Part shown: positions 12,633-25,739 of the stretch, in pieces
Layout: each line of letters opens with the position of its first letter
How positions within the stretch are numbered: the stretch's first letter is position 1
Assembly: GCA_015680685.1 (NCBI GenBank)
Contig: MNCI01017751.1
Coordinates: 37,741 to 101,740 of the forward strand
DNA: 64,000 nt
Direction of reading: 5' to 3'
Source of the DNA: Gnetum montanum
Taxonomy: Eukaryota > Streptophyta > Gnetopsida > Gnetales > Gnetaceae
Position numbers and translations under genes: made by a program
Notes under the pieces: model-generated
Database searches by the model: none
What the model was told of the DNA's origin: nothing
Seen by the model: the letters and a program-made list of their open reading frames with translations, nothing else

Positions 12633-15600
12633 AAAAAACACATCATCGAATGCAAGAACATCATCGAATGCAACCATAATATCCCGTTCATGGAGAAGGA
12701 TCAACCATACTTACTACATACAAGCTATCCTTCCCACTCCAAGTTATGGGACAAGCACAATTTTCTGAACACTAGGTCTAGGAAAGAATATAGAGTCACC
12801 TTTGAGAGCAACCAAATCATGAATTCTCCAAGGAACATCGAGGTTCCCAGAATTTGAATTTCCCCACTGTATCAAGAACAACTGCCCATCTCATGATCAA
12901 CACATTTCATTTGATTTTTGCACTTAAAGGAAGGATCCTCTTTGGGAGGTTTCTTCCATAGGTAAGTATAGTAACCTAGCCACACTTTACCCATAATACA
13001 TGCCCAAGTAGTCAATATAGTCAACAGAACCATATCTTTGAATTGTTACCAACTGAGGGAAGACATGGGTTCACAAGTCTTACCCAAATTCAATTTCACC
13101 TTGAGAACAACTCGAGACACCAAGCAGTACTTCCCTTTAAAATTTTATCAAGAGGGATTTTCGTTTCATCTTGGGAGATCTAGGTTTTTGTTTCATACAT
13201 CCCAGTCAAGCCCATTTACATCAATTTTTGGTGGATAAGGCTACACCACTACCTATTATCATTCAACCCAAACGGTAGACACAAGTAAACAACAACATTT
13301 TTCCCATAGGAGGACTGGGTCCTCAAGAGAGTTTTACATGGAATGGGCTTCACCAACATCAATTAAAACTCAAAACACTACACAATTCATCCTCGAAGGG
13401 TTTATAATAAGGGTGGTCTACCAAAGAACCCCAACAAGGAAGTTCCTATGAAGCCCCCAAAAGCCAAGTGAGTACATAAGATCATGCCTTGTTTACAGGA
13501 AGGAACATCAACAACGCGGCCTCACAAAGAAGGTTGCCTAAATTTCACCCAAGTAACAACATTCTATCTCTAAAAACAAACCCCAAGAGTTCATGAACAT
13601 GGGGAAACTACTAGGAACAAGTCCTAAACATCAAATGCTTCTAGGTCCTAAATAGAAGACAACCATCTCAATACCACTAGCCTTATTATTTTAGGAACTA
13701 AAGAGGGCATCCATCAAGATGGAGAATGACCCCTCATAGAATAAAAGATTCATCAAGTAATATCATGCTTAACTCTGCTATCCCACCAGGGAGGTGAGAA
13801 CACCAACATGAATTAACATTACACCAGGGACATGGGACAATACATTAGGGAGGGATTGTGTGATACATCAATGTACATAAGGGATAGAGTACATAGGAAA
13901 ATTCAGCAAGACACCATAGCCTATTAGGCACAATGAGTCCTCTATCATGGAATCACACCATAGACCACAAAAGCACCAATAAGTCCCAAACCATGAGAGG
14001 GCATCATAGCCCTCAAAAGCACCAAAAGCAATTAGTCATGAGAGCCCACCAACATGCACAAATCATTAGAAGCCCCCAATCATGAGAACATAGGCTCAAG
14101 TTTTTTGAGCACATTCAAGCCCACCAAGCAAGGCCACCAAGAGAAATCACAATTTATGTATCTATAACATCATTTATTAAAGGATGGACCACCATCCCAA
14201 CATTTGCAAAGTTTCTCCATGATCACATCCATCATGGAAGAGCAAGTCTAGGTGCCAATACCCAAAACTCAACTTTGCTGCATAGCTAGACATCGCAACA
14301 TTCCATCAATTTGAATTTTCGTCTACCATTGTAATTCACATGGCCATAGTGAAGCACCCATAATCAAGATCAAGCACATCGAACCAATTTGTTTGTATTT
14401 CAGGATACATACCACCATCGATCATCTGTGGACAAGATCTTTGCCAATCCAGGAACACAAGAGAAAGTGTTCCTAACATTTGTTCTATCTCAAGGATGTT
14501 CACCAAAGCACACGTCATCCAGGCATGCCAACATCACCAAGAACACATGACACCAGTTCAAGAGCACAATGGCTAAGGACATGCCCTGGTTCGTTCGTTA
14601 CAACACCGTATCGCAACTAATAATTTCCCATGAGGTTTTTAGCAGAATTATACATCAAGGCACAAAGTTCATTTACAACATATAGCAAGGGTGCTTTAAA
14701 ACAAGCACTAGGAAAACACCATACATCAAGCTTGGCCTTATCACAAGGTGTGGCATAGGCCTATAACCAGGAGACAATTAAGTCACATAGGGCAATACAT
14801 CTAGCACTTTGAGTGCATACCATCAAATTGAGAATATCACAAGGATACATTTCACACACCCAAGGATAGGAATACATTTTAATGGGAATATACATGGTAT
14901 TTGGGAATGCTACCCAAGCCTTAAAGGCAATAGGACAAACTACCCAAGCCCATCCTAGGTTGAAGGATTTAGGCCACTAGGGGCATATCACAAAGAACCA
15001 TGTTGTTTTGAGAAAAACCTATCTTTGTCACGAAGCATAAACGATCATTTGTCACTGCACCACTATCTCAAAATGTACATGATCAACCATCACAGTGAAC
15101 CCATTGCATGAATGAAAACAATTCGGGACATGAACGTAACGATTGAATAACGAAACATCCCAACTGAGTATCCACTACCTACCATAGTGGAACCTCAATG
15201 CATTGGCCACTCTTGGGCCATTAGTATTTGGCATGGACAAGGATACCATTTCATGCCATCTGCTAGCCCAATATTTGTAGGGTCTATGATAGAATCCTAT
15301 CCTCTATTAGTGCTCAGGCAACATAGAGAGGTAAACAAATCATAATGTACCTGCTGATTCATCATAGCCAAGGTACTGATAAATCCGTAACCTAATGTTG
15401 GGATTCTAAGACCAAATAATCAGTTCATGAAGGTCTCAAGAGCACATATCTTTCCCATAGACATAGTGCTCATAGAATCAACTAAGGTTACCATTGGTTG
15501 CATCTTTGTACCTGTGCTACCTACAAACACTAGGACAAATGCTTAGAAACATAGAAGTTAGTAGGAACATGATCAACACATCAGCCTCATACACAACCAT

Positions 15601-16302
15601 CAAGCATGATCATATAATAGAGTAATATCACTCTTGCAACATCATAAAAAGCAAGACCTCAGCAACATGCATAGAGGTCAATCATGCAAAACATTGATGG
15701 ATCAATTAGGTATGCTCAAACAAATGATTTCATCATGAGGCATACCCAGAGAGAGCTAGCACACTCTGAGAATTCCAAGATTCATATACAACAATCATTC
15801 CCAACAACTAACACTGGTTTTAACTAGGATCAAAATCTCAACACAATCATATGAGTCATGGGCAATAGAGAATCATCATCTCAACTCAAAAATAAGGTGG
15901 AAGACCGAGGTCTATCCAACAACAAGTCTACATAAAACCAATTCTTACAATGACGAGCAACATCACAGAGGATGCTTCCATAGGAAAGACTCTCATCAAA
16001 AGAGGTGTAGTCTCAACAAGAACCAACAATAGGATGACCCACACTAGTAGTCTTCAAATCAAGGTGACCAAGAAATGTCACCAATCAAAAGAGTGATGCC
16101 ACAAACCCAAGGGCAACACAACTAGCTCAAATAAGGGAGCACAAATAGCAAAGATCAACAACAAGGGCAATCATGCCTCATGCACAAGAAGTTGTCAAAC
16201 AGGACAACAAACATTTGGCTCTGGGATGGCACAAATGGCCTCAAAATGCATCCTCAACATTCCCAACAATAAGTCATCATACCACATAGAACACCAAGCC
16301 TT
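12633..16302 (-). repeat. Right arm of giant inverted repeat (~3.67 kb)
   Basis: Reverse-complement counterpart of 8911-12540. This arm is continuous, on its outer side, with about 730 bp of sequence leading to the primer site and LTR. That sequence has no counterpart beyond the left arm. The minus strand is therefore the element's sense strand. No protein-coding frame longer than about 70 codons is convincing. Confidence 0.9.
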
Positions 16303-17030
16303 GCGTTACGAATGATAGACATGATGAAGATGACACACATGTAGAATTTGAAAGCACAACCAAGAATACACACATACACAAATAGACAAACATACAATCG
16401 CAAACACGACGAGTGTACGAAGTCTACCGGCAATGGTCTTAATCCACCCAGAACAAGGCTCACTAGGAGCACATGTCTGAAGGACCTTCATCTTGAGGTA
16501 CCTGGGAACCATCTTGTCCCAATTTGTATTTTCCCATACTCAATGTATCTAGGGTGAGTGGGAGTGCAAGGATATCCTATCCTACACAATTCAACAAATG
16601 CCATCTCAAGACATGTCATCTGGATGGAAACCGAGGTGGAGACTCGGCTTGATTCATCCCAGATGAATCACTAGAGACTAGAGATGAAAGATCCTTGAGA
16701 AAAAAATTCTTGAGTTGCCAATAGAACTCCTCTCTACCATATCACATACAATCACAACTAGTCCAACCACAATTAAACAAGTGGAGGACATCACCACAAC
16801 AAAATTGTTAACATCCTGAAGGAGAGCAACATACATCAGTTGCTCACAATTTAACTTCTGTCCCCTCATGAAGAGTGTAAAACATTGCCATAAGGCAACT
16901 CTTCAAAGAAAATATAAGGATATGATCCTAGATCACCTAGGTATCAATCCAAAGGGACCATTACTTGAACAACATCAATGGAGTAACACAACCAAAGAGC
17001 ACATGCATATCACAACACAATTTCAAAAAT
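16303..17030 (-). other. LTR-proximal internal sequence of the palindrome element
   Basis: This single-copy segment lies between the palindrome and the primer site. A 68-codon minus-strand frame (16512-16306) with a Cys/Val-rich hydrophobic stretch, and overlapping frames of similar size, show no family signature. It probably corresponds to the 5' untranslated leader of the element. Confidence 0.45.
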
Positions 17031-17042
17031 GCTCTGATACCA
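17031..17042 (-). promoter_or_regulatory. Primer-binding site, tRNA-iMet type
   Basis: Read on the minus strand the bases are TGGTATCAGAGC, the classical plant retrotransposon primer site complementary to the 3' end of initiator tRNA-Met. It lies 2 bp inside the LTR end (17045), as expected for minus-strand DNA priming. This fixes both the orientation and the inner LTR boundary. Confidence 0.9.
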
Positions 17043-17044
17043 TC

Positions 17045-17499
17045 TGTAATAACATTGCCCCGATGTTGTCTAGCACCCCAAGGAATTCACTAAGATCCAA
17101 TGGATATAGGGTGAAAGACCTGGGGAATACGCCTCAAGCAAGAAAGCAACTCAAGAGTGAGTGCAAGCAGAATCATAGCTTCTTAACATATATGGCAACG
17201 CACCTCACGGAGGGTAACCAACNNNNNNNNNNNNNNNNNNNNNNNNNNNNNNNNNNNNNNNNNNNNNNNNNNNNNNNNNNNNNNNNNNNNNNNNNNNNNN
17301 NNNNNNNNNNNNNNNNNNNNNNNNNNNNNNNNNNNNNNNNNNNNNNNNNNNNNNNNNNAGGAGGGTGTCCTATTGCTAGCTTGGTACTGCCAAGCCAGGG
17401 TGGGTTTTCTAACACTTGAGAGTCACCCGAGGGCACCTCAAAGTGTTCCATGGCCCCCAAACCATGGGGAGAGCCTAGGAGAACCACCACCCTGGGACA
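17045..17499 (-). repeat. 5' LTR of the palindrome element
   Basis: On the minus strand it would begin TGTCCCAGGG (17499) and end GGCAATGTTATTACA (17045), giving TG...CA ends. The inner end is fixed by the primer site. The outer end is inferred from TG and from the point where similarity to the BEACH intron resumes. Part of it is an assembly gap, so the true length is uncertain. No second copy is present in the window. Confidence 0.6.
17223..17358. other. Assembly gap (136 N)
   Basis: Undetermined bases within the LTR. The frames spanning it carry runs of X and should be ignored. Confidence 1.
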
Positions 17500-18613
17500 T
17501 CTCTCATACTCTTGCTTTCTTTTCTTTCTTGGTTTTCCTTTTTACCACTAGATATACCTGTTTTCTTCCTTTGTCAGCAAGCAACAATTGTTGAATGACA
17601 CATTTTGTGTGCAGGTGCCTAAATTCCATTACCTTCCAGAAGTCTTGACAAATGAGAAACATGTTGATTTTGGTACAACACAGCATGGCTAGAAGATTGG
17701 TAAGAAATTCAGGCCAACAAGTACTGATGTTTGAAATTCATTATTTTAATTAATCTCATTCATCTTATGGTTACCAGATAATGCAAAGTTGCCTTCTTAG
17801 ATGCAAAACCCAGTAGATTTTATACATGAGCATCAAACAGCCCTTGAGTGTGAGTATGTCTCTGCTCACTTGCGAAAGTGACTTGACCTTATTTTTGGGT
17901 AAGTGACTATACTAAAAATTTATTGGTCTTGAAGCTATAATAAATATTATTTGATCTAATTGAAAGCCACCGTATATTACATTGTAGTCCTGTAAATATA
18001 AACAAAGAAGAAGGGAAGAAATAGATGCACATAACTTATTTTTCTATATGACTTATGGAAGTGGCAGTTGACATTGATGAAATCTCTGATTTTGGTTTTT
18101 ATTTCTTTAAAAAGTTGTTCTTGATGTTAGTTGGGATTAATCTGTTTTCGATAGGTACTCCACCATGCAACACAAGATCAAATTGCATACTTTGGCCAGA
18201 CATCATCTCAGCTTTTGTCTTTCCCTCACATAAGAGAGCACTCTTCAAGTAATATGCTGCATCTTCAGGTATTCAGATGTTTTGTTCGTTTTGTTTGAAT
18301 TTACTGTTTTTTGTGATAATTTTGCCACATTTATTTATCTTGCAAATGCTGTTGATTCACTATAATATTTGTTTTTTTCTTTTGCATTTTTGAATAGCAA
18401 GTTCTTAATGGTTTTGAATTTTGATGTTAAGTGAAATTCTTCAAGATGACATTAGGATATTGAAATTGTAATTGTTTTTGTATCAGACGATATGTAGAAG
18501 TCCCAGAGATGTCAAACCTTATGCTGTTGCTAGTCCGGTGCATTACAATGTACCAGCCTCTGCCATTTGTGCCTCTATAGATGTCATTGTAATAGTGGAC
18601 AGAAATTTGTGAA
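17500..18613 (+). pseudogene. BEACH/WD40 protein pseudogene, upstream partial copy
   Basis: Five decayed exons in order match the C-terminal half of a plant BEACH-domain protein, a family acting in membrane trafficking. 17615-17689 reads 'FHYLPEVLTNEKHVDFGTTQ'. 17777-17899 is the 'PVDF-HEH-TALE-EYVSAHL' block. ~18050-18105 reads 'VDIDEISDF'. 18161-18253 reads 'ATQDQIAYFGQTSSQLLSFP'. 18487-18613 starts 'RSPRDVKPYAVASP' and leads into the WD40 region. Acceptors such as 'tgtgcag' and donors such as 'gggtaag' flank them, so this is a genomic, not a processed, copy. Two Trp codons have become stops (TAG 17798, TGA 17879). The copy lacks the PH part and the first half of BEACH on its left, where the palindrome element sits. 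It ends by running directly into copy 2. Confidence 0.85.
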
Positions 18614-20871
18614 GTGGAAGGGTCTTTGGAAATTTGTGAAGAAAAGAATGATCTTACAGGGGATAATCTAAATTCTCTTGATAACAATCTAAGGGAAGAT
18701 GCAGCCACATTAGATTCAATTGATGCAGATAGTCCAAAAGAGAGTATGGTGGCTGATATGCCACAAGCTGGAACTGTGGTCTTCTGGAACTGTGGTTATT
18801 GAACCTGATGAGAGAATGCTTTTAGAAATTGCTGCTGTGATGATCCAGCCATTAGCACTTGTTCATGGAAGATTTCAGGTTGTTTCTCTTTCTTGATAAG
18901 CTACTAATTGGTTATTCTCTTGATTGTCTTGAGGAAATAGATGATATGTTCATGTTATATAATTGCCTTTTTTTCAATATAAATAATACATGGATATTAC
19001 ATAGTGTTAAAAAGTCAAGGACATTAAATAATGCACTATAAAGTAAGTTGTCCAACAAAAATCATCGTTTATGCATTGCTCCTGTCAAATTTGGGTTGTT
19101 TGTTTGTTTGAACTATTTGATAATGTTATGGCTGGCTGCTTGACTCACGCTGAATAGAAATTTTGATATTCTGGTCAGTTGGTGCTGGTAGGCTGTGAAT
19201 GCCTGCAGTGAAAGCAAACCCTAATGAAGGTTTTATAATCTGGAGATTGAATTTGATATTCAGAATTGTTTTAGAAGTTTTGGTTGAACTGGAATAGGGA
19301 ACTTTTTTAACATCTCTTTTTGGCCTTTGACTAGTTAATTACATGTTTGTTGTTAAGAGCACCAATTCTTCTCCTGCATTCTTCAGTGTGATAGCAAAAG
19401 CACAGTTTTAAATTCCTGCAAAAACCATTGTAATGTTGTGCATTTCACATGAAATGATGTGAATGTATAAATGGATGTCCTTTTTTTTCCTTTTTTGTAG
19501 GGGGTAAAATTCAGGTAGTAGGTGGGGATTCAAATTCTTTCTTTGACAGTGCAATGTTGAATTAAAATAATATTTAAATTATACATTAACTGAGAAAAGA
19601 ATTAAATCAAATAACTTGTGATAATTGCGTAGTTTCATTTTAAAAATGGAATACGTTGCAACCACAGTTTGCTTAAGCTTTCAGACCAATGTACACTGCT
19701 GACAATGACACTAGCGACGATGGTCTGTTTTAATATTTCATATTTATGATAAATGTTGATATGATTATGATAATTATAACTTCTGAAGGCTTGATATTAA
19801 AAAATGTTAATGATTGTCTATTCTCAATATCTGGCATATGTAGGTTAAGGTGACATTGATAGGAACTAATCTAATTACTGTTTTATTTCTGGACATGGAT
19901 TACCAGGTGACAAGAAAGTGGATAAACTTTGTACTAGATGGAAGTGTGGATGTTGGTGATATGTACAAGGGAGATTTTGATGATAGATATAAAAATGGCA
20001 CCAAAGCAAAAGATCTAAGCTGGCTTCATGAAGTTTATAGTAGGAGGTAACCCAACAGATAGCAAAATTCTATAGGTCATAAGCTTAATATCAGCAAGCT
20101 ACATTGAGCTTCAAATGTTCTATACAAGAAATGGCTAAAATTTCAAAACTGAATTGTCCCATATATCCCTAGGGTTTTTACATGGGCATGATAAAAAATT
20201 TAATTCTTCTCGTTCAACTTTTCAGGGGTGTTATTTTTACCTTTGAATTTGGTCATGTTTTAGGGTTTAGGGTGATATGCAATGACATTTAGTAATCCAA
20301 GATATCCATATTAACTTAGGTTAGTTATAGGTGGTGGCTTAAGCAGTTAGCTCATTGTCTTGTTAGGCTAGAGGTTGCTGGTCTGAGTCACAGTTGAGGC
20401 ATATCCTTATATTCTTGTATAATTCTTCTAATGTATCATGCTGGCTATATGTCTTGTGGTGTGCCTATACTCAAATTATTTGGGTTCCAACATCTTTCAC
20501 ATTTACTTGAGAAGTAGCACTAAAAGTTGAATACTTTATTAACACATTTCAAATGCAAAATATTGATGAAGTGTTTGGTAGTTATTCTACAAGTATCTTG
20601 TTGATTTTCTTTCTTTTAGGTTCAATCTTGATAATCTTTCTCCTTGGTTAGTATGCTTCTTAATGTTACATACTTATTCATTAAGGTTCAGAACCACATC
20701 TTGTTCACATGCATTACTCACACTGAATCTATGATAACGCCTCTCCAAAAGAAAATGGAGCTCTGTTTACTCATCCTTGGCTTTCTGTGTTCTTATTGCA
20801 GTTATCTGTTATGAAGAAGTGCCTTGGAATTATTCATGACTGATAGGTCAAATTTCTTCTTCAATTTTGAG
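18614..20871 (+). other. PH-like domain exons of the BEACH pseudogene
   Basis: 18614-18878: an acidic linker (NDLTGDNLNSLDNNLRED) and then, after a 16-bp duplication, 'IEPDERMLLEIAAVMIQPL' to 'VHGRFQ'. 19907-20046: 'KWINFVLDGSVDVGDMYKGD' to 'LSWLHEVYSRR'. 20802-20871: 'YLL*RSALELFMTDRSNFFF'. This is the usual order of a PH-BEACH module, where a beta-strand-rich PH fold ends in a Y-L-RR-SALE-F-DRSN-F-F segment. The in-frame TGA at 20812 replaces an expected Arg. Confidence 0.85.
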
Positions 20872-20970
20872 CTAAGTAATGCATCTTCACCTTAATTTTT
20901 GTAAGTGTCTGTAACAGTTGTGTTTTGTGTTCTTAGCAATGATGAATGATTCTGTTAATGCAGATTATAG

Positions 20971-22450
<1,480 letters not shown>

Positions 22451-22536
22451 TAATGTTATTGGTCTTGAATATTAAATAAATATTATTTGACCTAATTAGG
22501 ATTAGGATGTTGACATTGGAATTGTTTTTGTATCAG

Positions 22537-23460
22537 ACAATATCTAGAAATCTTTGAGATGTCAAACTTTATGCTATTGCTAGCCTGGAGCATTGCAATG
22601 CATCAGCCTCTGCCATTTCTGCCTCTACAGATGCCATTGTGAGAGTGGACAGAAATTTGCCTAGAGGTCATATAGCGCTGCACAAATGGCAGCCCAACGC
22701 TTCATATGTTCATGGTAAAGCCAAATTGGTATCTGGTGGTGGATCTTTTGTATGCATGTTCTAGACACAGGCAGCTGGCTCAGATCTGTGATTATGGGAA
22801 TTTGTTTTCTTTTTAAATTGGCAGGAGGGCATGCTGATAATGCACTGAAATTCCAGTGCCCACTGGACAAGAAAACAAGTCTCAAAGGAATGCGTCTGGA
22901 GATCGTGTTCCCTGTGTCGGTTTCTACTGTTTGCCTTCCAGATATTCATACAGTAGAGGTAGTAAAAGAGTTTCTTAAAGTTTTTTGGATTGTATAAATG
23001 TTAATTAGTTCTTAGCTTAAAAGGTTGCAATAAAATTTACACAGGTTGGGCACATTTTGCAGCTACAAGAAGGGCAAGATGTTACAGCTTTGGCATTGAA
23101 CAAGGACAATACCTAGTTAGTTAAATCTCTTCTTGACAAGCAATTGCTCATTTATACCGAACCTTCTGTGAATTTCTAAGTCATTGGGATCACAGTTTTA
23201 AGCAGTATATTTTGTCATGGCTTTTTATTGTGAATCTAATACATTTATTCATGGTGCAGTTGAGTGTCAAAGTGGTAGATCAAATGCTTCGTCTTGATTG
23301 GCAGGGAAATGCGCTGGCACCACTTATATTCCACTGGAAAATTTGTTGTTCTGGTTCTGAAGTTCACCTAAATTTTGCATCATCTCTTCCTATCGGCATA
23401 ACATGGAGTTTTGATGAAGAGCCTAGAATTTTTTTTAGCAAGTTTTTCCAGATGTAATTT
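22537..23460 (+). other. WD40 and C-terminal exons of the main pseudogene copy
   Basis: 22537 to about 22730 carries 'DVKLYAIASLEHCNASASAI' and 'NLPRGHIALHKWQPN', the linker between BEACH and WD40, with a TGA at 22555. About 22822-22960 starts 'GGHADNALKF', the typical GGHADNS-K start of a WD40 repeat, and then loses frame. About 23055-23115 reads 'LQEGQDVTALALNKDNT' then a stop. 23261 onward reads 'LSVKVVDQMLRLDWQGNALA'. The last two look like the terminal part of plant C-class BEACH proteins. Several WD repeats that should lie between 22960 and 23055 are missing. Confidence 0.75.
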
Positions 23461-23715
23461 TTTAGCATTTATTCGAAGCCATTCATGCTGGCTGTTTAAA
23501 AATAGTGGAGTTTGGTGGGAATGTACAGTATTATCAAGTCAACTCTGCGTTGTATTTTATGCCTGTTTCCTGGCGATCGTCCTGTTACAGAAGACGATAT
23601 TTTGTGGAAATAAATGCACTATTGTTTGAAATACCCTGGTCTCCAATCCCTCCATTGGTTTTTACCCGTCAAGGCAGACGTTTTTTCACTTTCTATTCGG
23701 ATATTTTGTTACTGA

Positions 23716-23721
23716 AATAAA
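23716..23721 (+). terminator. Possible polyadenylation signal (AATAAA)
   Basis: AATAAA about 260 bp beyond the last BEACH coding relic could be the old poly(A) signal. The hexamer is common by chance in this AT-rich DNA. Confidence 0.25.
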
Positions 23722-25264
23722 AGTGATTTTATAAAGACATGATCATTGTTTTAGGTTTTCACAGTGGAAAATTGGACGGTGTATACAATAGCATGCTAAA
23801 TATGCATGAAATTAGAAACTGAATTTGTTTTATTATTTTTAGAAGTGTATTATATTTGGAATTAGGAGCTACTTGGTATCCTGTAAAGGCAAGTAGAAGG
23901 CTAGTAGCTGGTGGAGTTGATAGCAGGCCGAGCCTGAGAAACAAAATAAAAATAGAAAAAGTCCGATGAAGTAAAATATGATTCTCTATAACATGATGTG
24001 AAATGGCCAGTAAGCGCCGTCCAACTTTATCCAGAAGCAGTTTATTTAGGGTTTGATCTTTGCTGACCCTCTATTTTCCCCATCATTGTCCCCTTTGCCT
24101 ATCTTCCCCCGAAATCACTTGTTGCCTGGAAAAAACTTTGGAGAGAAAATTTCAATCAAGTGCCAAGAATTTAAGTTGCAACAACCATTGAGCTTTATTA
24201 AGATTTACAATTTGATTTGTGTACCAAATATTTAAATGACTAAGTAATAGTGGGACTAATAGAAGTTGCCACAACCATGACATTGGCCTAAAGAGATGAC
24301 ACTCCATTTAACTAACTCCCTTTATCTATATCCAATTGAGAATCTATGTCATTTGTTTTTCCAAAGGTTTGATGTTCAAATATTTTGAGTTGATTTTCTA
24401 GTTGGATAACAAAAATAACTAGCCAATCAATTGGTTGAAAGAACTCCTAAGGTACCTTCTATTTTTGTTAGCTTGTACTAAAATCATGGCCTTTTAATCA
24501 AGCTATAGATGCAATGGATATTGATGTACAAGACTTTAGCAATTTAAAGTGCTACATTTGTTATTTTTAAGAGTCTAGAAGCCTTAAGTTTTACATTGGT
24601 CACCTACTCTCTAGCATTATTTAACCTTTTGCTTTTATCTTTGTAAGGTTATTATAAATTTTATTTAGAAGGGGATTATAATTCTTTTTGTGTATAGAGA
24701 TGATGTAGTAGGATACCTATCCAACAAATGTTGTTGAGATCATAGTTGAGTTGGTAAGCCTATTGCTTTGTATGTAATATGCCATAAGTTCAATGAGATG
24801 GAGTTAGTGTTATTATCTATTCTATGTTCTACAAAAGAATTATTTGGTTATATGGCTTAAGTTCACCTTGTGATGGCTTCTAATAAAGTTTTTTGCTTAT
24901 TGAAAGAGTGACTTTCAAGTTCAAATCGTTTTATTCTTTATGTTTTTCTTTCAACTTGAAATCCTTTTGCCCTTTACGTAATATGCCTGATAGTAAACTT
25001 ATCTACAAATCAAAATAAAGCTATGTGTAAGGAGTTGTGCTCAAGGCATTGTCATGATATTCCAAAGGAGTTGGATCACCACAACTTTCTACATAAATGA
25101 CTCTAGCTTTTTACTTTAAAGACAATTCACTTTGCCTACACATTAGCATCACAACCATAACATTAATACTAAATAAATACATTATTGAAATTGAAATTTT
25201 ATTAGGTTTGTAGACCCTCTAAATCTACTAAACATATCAAATATCTTGATTCTTTCATTTCTAT
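23722..25264. other. Intergenic or decayed DNA, no gene seen
   Basis: Only short frames without recognisable motifs. It separates the BEACH pseudogene from the nested retroelement block. I found no LTR pair or exon in it. Confidence 0.5.
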
Positions 25265-25739
25265 TGAGTAGTGAGTGTTTCTGACGCTCAACCATATAAA
25301 TCACAAGCATGTATGTGCAATTCGATTGACTTCTGTGGAACTTTGAGCTAATAGTATCCTAGATAATTATGCGTAATGTTGGTGGTTGTTCTCTTCTCAA
25401 TCATCACTTGTACTAGCTAGGTGGGTATAGTTAAGTGAGATTGAGGTATAAGATATTTGTATTTTTGTTATTATTTTTATTATTTGTGTATTATTAAAAT
25501 ATTGAAATGACAAAGAAAGGAAAATATTAATTTCTAATCTAACTATGGGAGTAAGTGTAAACTAAGCTATCCTAAGTATAAAGCATTTGTTCCCAACTTC
25601 CGTACACATCCTAAACCTATATTAATGCTACTGGGTTACTAAGTGTTTACTATTAGGTATACCAAGTATTCACTATTGGGATTATTAAGCGTTCATATAT
25701 ACCATGCTCTAAGTGGTTGTACTCATGTTGTTATGTAAT
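25265..25739 (-). repeat. Old Athila-like 3' LTR, left fragment
   Basis: Diverged but colinear with the younger LTRs: 'gctcaaccatataaatcacaa' near 25290 corresponds to 'ctcaaccatacgaatacgag' at 25763, 'gttaagtgagattgaggta' to 'gttaagtaagcttgaggca', and 'gggattattaagcgttca' to 'gggattaccaagtgtaa'. It breaks at 25739, the insertion point of the younger element, and resumes at 32740. The outer boundary (TG at 25265) is approximate. Confidence 0.7.
25735..25739. repeat. Target-site duplication GTAAT (left copy)
   Basis: GTAAT immediately precedes the LTR start at 25740 and is repeated immediately after the other LTR at 32735-32739. This is the 5-bp duplication expected of Ty3/gypsy integration. 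Confidence 0.9.

Larger units (their letters stand above)
8911..17499 (-). mobile_element. Non-autonomous LTR element carrying a 7.4-kb palindrome (partial)
   Basis: On the minus strand a 5' LTR (17499-17045) is followed by a tRNA-iMet-type primer site (17042-17031). About 730 bp of internal sequence follows, and then the right arm of a huge inverted repeat. The left arm repeats the same internal sequence in the opposite direction. No gag, protease, RT or integrase motif is visible in either arm, so the element resembles a LARD-type non-autonomous retrotransposon. No 3' LTR is found to the left of 8911. Either the element was truncated and rearranged, or two copies of its interior were joined head to head. 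It ends at about 17499 in what appears to be an intron of the BEACH pseudogene. Confidence 0.6.

Noticed and set aside
16868-17490. Long frames crossing the N gap on both strands
   Set aside because: They exist only because unknown bases carry no stops; they overlap the LTR.
18427-18708. A 93-codon minus-strand ORF with a protein-like look (MAASSLRLLSREF...)
   Set aside because: It is the antisense of the BEACH linker exon and copy joint, where the plus strand has clear family similarity. It is a shadow.
24053-24235. A 60-codon ORF with Pro/Ser/Leu-rich start downstream of the BEACH pseudogene
   Set aside because: Isolated, with no homology, promoter or splice evidence; composition fits chance.
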